In this document: piece by piece, positions 4,976 through 6,664 of the stretch
How positions within the stretch are numbered: position 1 is the stretch's first letter
Layout of the letters: each line of letters begins with the position of its first letter
Assembly (NCBI GenBank): GCA_024278715.1
Contig: JAJRSN010000254.1
Location: forward strand, 1 to 6,664
From: Calditrichota bacterium
GTDB lineage: Bacteria; Calditrichota; Calditrichia; Calditrichales; Calditrichaceae
Direction of reading: 5' to 3'
Length of the DNA stretch: 6,664 nt
Made by a program: the position numbers and the translations under genes
Notes under the pieces: model-generated
The model's input: only the letters and a program-made list of their open reading frames with translations
The model's database searches: none
What the model was told of the DNA's origin: nothing

Positions 4976-5806
4976 TTATCCTAAATACTGACTCAATACA
5001 TGGCAGCGGGAACTTTGACGAAGTTTATTTAACGCCTTTTCTTTGATTTGTCTTATCCGTTCTCTTGTCAGTCTGAATTCCATGCCGATCTCTTCAAGCG
5101 TTTGAGGTTTTTGTCCGTCCAAACCGTAATACAATTTCAATATTTTGGATTCACGACTCGTTAAACCTTCCAGCATGTGCTTTACTTCATCTACCAAAGA
5201 TTCATCGATCAATTTGGAATCCGGTCTTAATTCATCTTTAGACTGGATAATATCAATCAGACGGCTGTTGCTGTTAGAAATTATCGGAGAATCAATAGAC
5301 GCCACGCGGGAAGCTTTTCTTATTGTATTGGAGATTTCATCGGAATCGATTTCCAACATGCTTCCTATCTCTTCGTTAGTGGGCGCGCGTTCAAACTCTT
5401 GTTCGAGTTTGCTATATACTTTACTGATTTTGGTAAGTGTTCCGACGCGATTAAGGGGCAGGCGGATCATACGCGTTTTTTCGGCGATTGCCTGCAAAAT
5501 GGCTTGTCTTATCCACCAGACCGCGTAAGAAATAAATTTGAATCCGCGGGTTTCGTCAAAACGGTAGGCGGCTTTAATCAAGCCTAAGTTCCCCTCGTTT
5601 ATTAAATCTTCCAAAGATAAACCGTGGTTTTGATACGATTTTGCCACGCTTACAACGAAACGTAAATTAGCGCTAACTAATTTTTTTAACGCTTTCAGAT
5701 CGTTCTGTTTAATCCGTCTGGCGAGTTCAATTTCCTCTTCGGGTGAAAGTAATTCAACTTCGCCGATTTCCCTGTAATAACTCTCTAAGGACTGTCTTTT
5801 ATTCAA
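4976..5806 (-). CDS. rpoD: RNA polymerase primary-type sigma factor, sigma-70 family
   Basis: The product directs RNA polymerase core to promoters. At 276 residues it is the short form typical of the Bacteroidota/Chlorobi primary sigma, with no region 1.1. Region 1.2 is at about 6-38 (SLESYYREIGEVELLSPEEE). Regions 2.1-2.4 are at 39-109, with the core-binding stretch LSLEDLINEGNLGLIKAA and the -10 reading segment FKFISYAVWWIRQAI. Region 3 is at 110-195 (IRLPLNRVGTLTKISK). Region 4 is at 205-265, with the -35 helix-turn-helix TLEEIGMEFRLTRERIRQIK. All regions are intact. The start is a TTG; no ATG lies upstream in frame, and AGAGG is 11 bases away, rather far. Further upstream in frame are only weak codons. 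It is probably the housekeeping sigma, though a group 2 paralogue cannot be excluded from sequence alone. Confidence 0.93.
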   Translation of the reverse strand: MNKRQSLESYYREIGEVELLSPEEEIELARRIKQNDLKALKKLVSANLRFVVSVAKSYQNHGLSLEDLINEGNLGLIKAAYRFDETRGFKFISYAVWWIRQAILQAIAEKTRMIRLPLNRVGTLTKISKVYSKLEQEFERAPTNEEIGSMLEIDSDEISNTIRKASRVASIDSPIISNSNSRLIDIIQSKDELRPDSKLIDESLVDEVKHMLEGLTSRESKILKLYYGLDGQKPQTLEEIGMEFRLTRERIRQIKEKALNKLRQSSRCHVLSQYLG

Positions 5807-5836
5807 AATTAAATTAACCTCTTTTTTATATGTTAC

Positions 5837-5867
5837 ATTATATGTTCTTATATTCTTGTTTGATCAA
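5837..5867 (-). promoter_or_regulatory. Candidate promoter of the sigma factor gene
   Basis: On the minus strand, TTGATC (5867-5862) and a perfect TATAAT (5842-5837) lie 19 bases apart, which is a little wide. The predicted leader to the TTG start is about 25 bases. The -35-like element lies inside a perfect palindrome, TTTGATCAAA, at 5859-5868. The whole region is AT-rich, so chance matches are likely. Confidence 0.3.
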
Positions 5868-5966
5868 AGTTGTGCTGATATAAAATTATATAACTTTAAT
5901 GGACAATCAATTATGAATGTCTGAATTTATCGCATAATATGAAAAAGGTTTTAAAGAATAACATTT

Positions 5967-6200
5967 CTATTCAAGAATTTCAAGAACCCCGCGTTTACCG
6001 ACTTTAGCCGCTACTGCGCCGAATATGGTTCTTATTGCGTTAGCATTTTGTCCGTGTTTTCCGATTATTTTCCCGTAGTCTCCGGAATTAACCCGCAATT
6101 CGTAAATAGAAACCGTTTTACCTTCAATCTCTGTTATCTTAACTTCATCCGGTTTATCAACCAGAGGCTTTACAATGTTCTCCAAGAATTCTTTCAGCAT
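5967..6200 (-). CDS. khpA: KH-domain RNA-binding protein KhpA
   Basis: This encodes a 77-residue protein that is essentially one KH domain, the usual size for KhpA (YlqC), a cytoplasmic RNA-binding protein that can pair with KhpB/Jag. The RNA-gripping loop is GKIIGKHG (43-50), and the flanking strands and helix (VSIYELRV, NANAIRTIFGAVAAKVGK) match the family. I set the start at the ATG at 6200 because GAAGGA lies 4 bases upstream and MLKEFLENIVKPLVDKP is the normal N-terminus. The frame stays open to a TTG at 6344, but those 48 extra residues do not resemble KhpA and overlap a probable promoter. In many bacteria khpA follows rpsP; here no rpsP is within 460 bases upstream. The sigma gene follows 160 bases downstream on the same strand. 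Confidence 0.92.
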   Translation of the reverse strand: MLKEFLENIVKPLVDKPDEVKITEIEGKTVSIYELRVNSGDYGKIIGKHGQNANAIRTIFGAVAAKVGKRGVLEILE

Positions 6201-6341
6201 ATTATCCTTCCGTCTATTAGGATGTAAATCCAATTCATTAATGTAATGCTTTGGCTTCAATTTTGTATTTTTCGGCGGATTTAATTGACCTAAATAAAAC
6301 AAACCGAAGAATACTGAAAGTATTACCAATTTATCCTTTGA

Positions 6342-6371
6342 CAAAGATACAAAAAATATACGCTAATCAAA
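6342..6371 (-). promoter_or_regulatory. Bacteroidota-type promoter for khpA
   Basis: On the minus strand TTTG (6371-6368) is followed after 18 bases by TATCTTTG (6349-6342), an exact match to the TAnnTTTG -7 element that, with an upstream TTTG, defines primary promoters in Bacteroidota. Transcription would start near 6335, giving khpA a leader of about 135 bases. This agrees with the sigma type encoded next door. Confidence 0.55.
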
Positions 6372-6451
6372 GAAAAAATTAAATTAAAATGAATAAATCG
6401 CGCAATAAGGGTACATTTCAGGCGAAAATTGCCGTTGAGTTTGGAATGGTC

Positions 6452-6495
6452 GTGATGCGTGAAGAGTGACGAGTGGCAAAGTGACAAAGTAACCA
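6452..6495. repeat. Degenerate tandem array of GTGA-type 7-8-mers
   Basis: The plus strand reads GTGATGC, GTGAAGA, GTGACGA, GTGGCAAA, GTGACAAA, GTAACCA: six head-to-tail units of 7-8 bases beginning GTGA or close to it. It is non-coding and lies 15 bases before the TTAACYC array. Slippage during replication is the likely origin. Confidence 0.55.
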
Positions 6496-6510
6496 GCACC
6501 GCTTACACGC

Positions 6511-6573
6511 TTAACTCTTAACTCTTAACTCTTAACCCTTAACCCTTAACCCTTAACCCTTAACCCTTAACCC
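6511..6573. repeat. Nine-unit TTAACYC heptamer array
   Basis: Three exact copies of TTAACTC (6511-6531) are followed by six exact copies of TTAACCC (6532-6573), with no interruption. On the minus strand the later units read GGGTTAA, which looks like a telomere repeat, but the array is internal, between khpA and a tRNA gene. The heptamer period would break any reading frame at every unit except in multiples of three. Confidence 0.95.
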
Positions 6574-6592
6574 CTTTACCAGCCACTAAAAC

Positions 6593-6625
6593 AAAAAAAG
6601 CCCGCATGTAAAATCCATGCAGGCT
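6593..6625 (-). terminator. Intrinsic terminator of the tRNA gene
   Basis: On the minus strand AGCCTGCATG (6625-6616) pairs with CATGCGGGCT (6608-6599) through ten base pairs including one G-T wobble. The loop is GATTTTA, and seven T residues follow (6599-6593). It begins 10 bases after the tRNA 3' end. This is a textbook rho-independent terminator. Confidence 0.93.
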
Positions 6626-6634
6626 GTTCTTCCG

Positions 6635-6664
6635 AGCCACCGACAGGAATTGAACCTGCGACCC
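6635..6664 (-). tRNA. 3' end of a tRNA, probably tRNA-Thr, cut by the window edge
   Basis: On the minus strand, a T arm is complete: stem GCAGG/CCTGT (one G-T pair) around the loop TTCAATT. The acceptor 3' strand CGGTGGC and a T discriminator follow. CCA is not encoded (CGG follows instead), as is common in this group, so it must be added enzymatically. The anticodon lies outside the window. The U73 discriminator and the GGTCGCAGG junction recall tRNA-Thr, but this identity is a guess; Gly and Cys tRNAs also often carry U73. Confidence 0.88.

Noticed and set aside
4843..5046. Plus-strand open frame of 67 codons between the exported-protein and sigma genes
   Set aside because: Low-complexity basic translation with no ribosome site, running into the sigma gene antisense.
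5145..5528. Plus-strand open frame of 127 codons
   Set aside because: Antisense to the conserved sigma factor regions 2-4.
5859..5868. FNR/CRP-type operator at the TTTGATCAAA palindrome
   Set aside because: The half-sites lack the four-base spacer of FNR boxes, and a 10-base palindrome in AT-rich DNA is weak evidence.
6201..6344. 48-residue N-terminal extension of KhpA from a TTG
   Set aside because: KhpA is normally 75-80 residues, the internal ATG has a good ribosome site, and the extension overlaps a probable promoter.
6511..6573. Telomere of a linear replicon
   Set aside because: The heptamers are internal, with a tRNA and terminator beyond them, and no terminal inverted repeat or hairpin end is visible.

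Overview
The window looks like chromosomal DNA from a member of the FCB group (Bacteroidota, Ignavibacteriota, Calditrichota and relatives). The evidence is a large exported protein ending in an NYPNPFNP-type sorting domain, as used by type IX secretion; a short primary-type sigma factor of the Bacteroidota style with no region 1.1; and a TTTG-N18-TAnnTTTG promoter upstream of khpA. I cannot name a genus. Every gene I support lies on the minus strand; one short pseudogene fragment is on the plus strand.

Left part (1-2500): a decayed integron. At 74-202 there is a 129-bp attC-like site. Its outer ends are TAAC/GTTA, and its stem pairs CAGCCG-A-TTGG with CCAA-CGGCTG, leaving one unpaired base. 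It follows the stop codon of a HEPN-like gene (219-896), which follows a small gene for an exported protein (925-1440). A further gene begins only 11 bases past the site and runs off the left edge. This is the gene - attC - gene layout of a cassette array. Upstream lie the remains of an integron integrase: an excellent IntI C-terminus on the minus strand (1994 to about 2254), and the IntI segment around the catalytic lysine on the opposite strand (2238-2342). The arrangement fits an inversion at a short inverted repeat plus loss of the N-terminus and middle. Between intI and the cassette genes is a small accessory gene (1631-1952) broken by a frameshift and two stop codons. A second, degenerate attC-like structure may lie at 2379-2487. 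With no working integrase here, the array looks immobile unless an integrase acts from elsewhere.

Middle (2500-4700): a non-coding stretch with three successive inverted repeats, one followed by a T run, lies downstream of the 645-residue exported protein (2752-4689), which has a signal peptide and a C-terminal sorting domain.

Right part (4700-6664): conserved core functions. These are a primary-type sigma factor (4976-5806, TTG start), the RNA-binding KH protein KhpA (5967-6200; the longer open frame starting at 6344 is probably not the real start), a block with two tandem heptamer arrays including nine TTAACYC units, and the 3' end of a tRNA, probably tRNA-Thr, with a clear intrinsic terminator. 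The window therefore crosses from an accessory integron remnant into housekeeping sequence.
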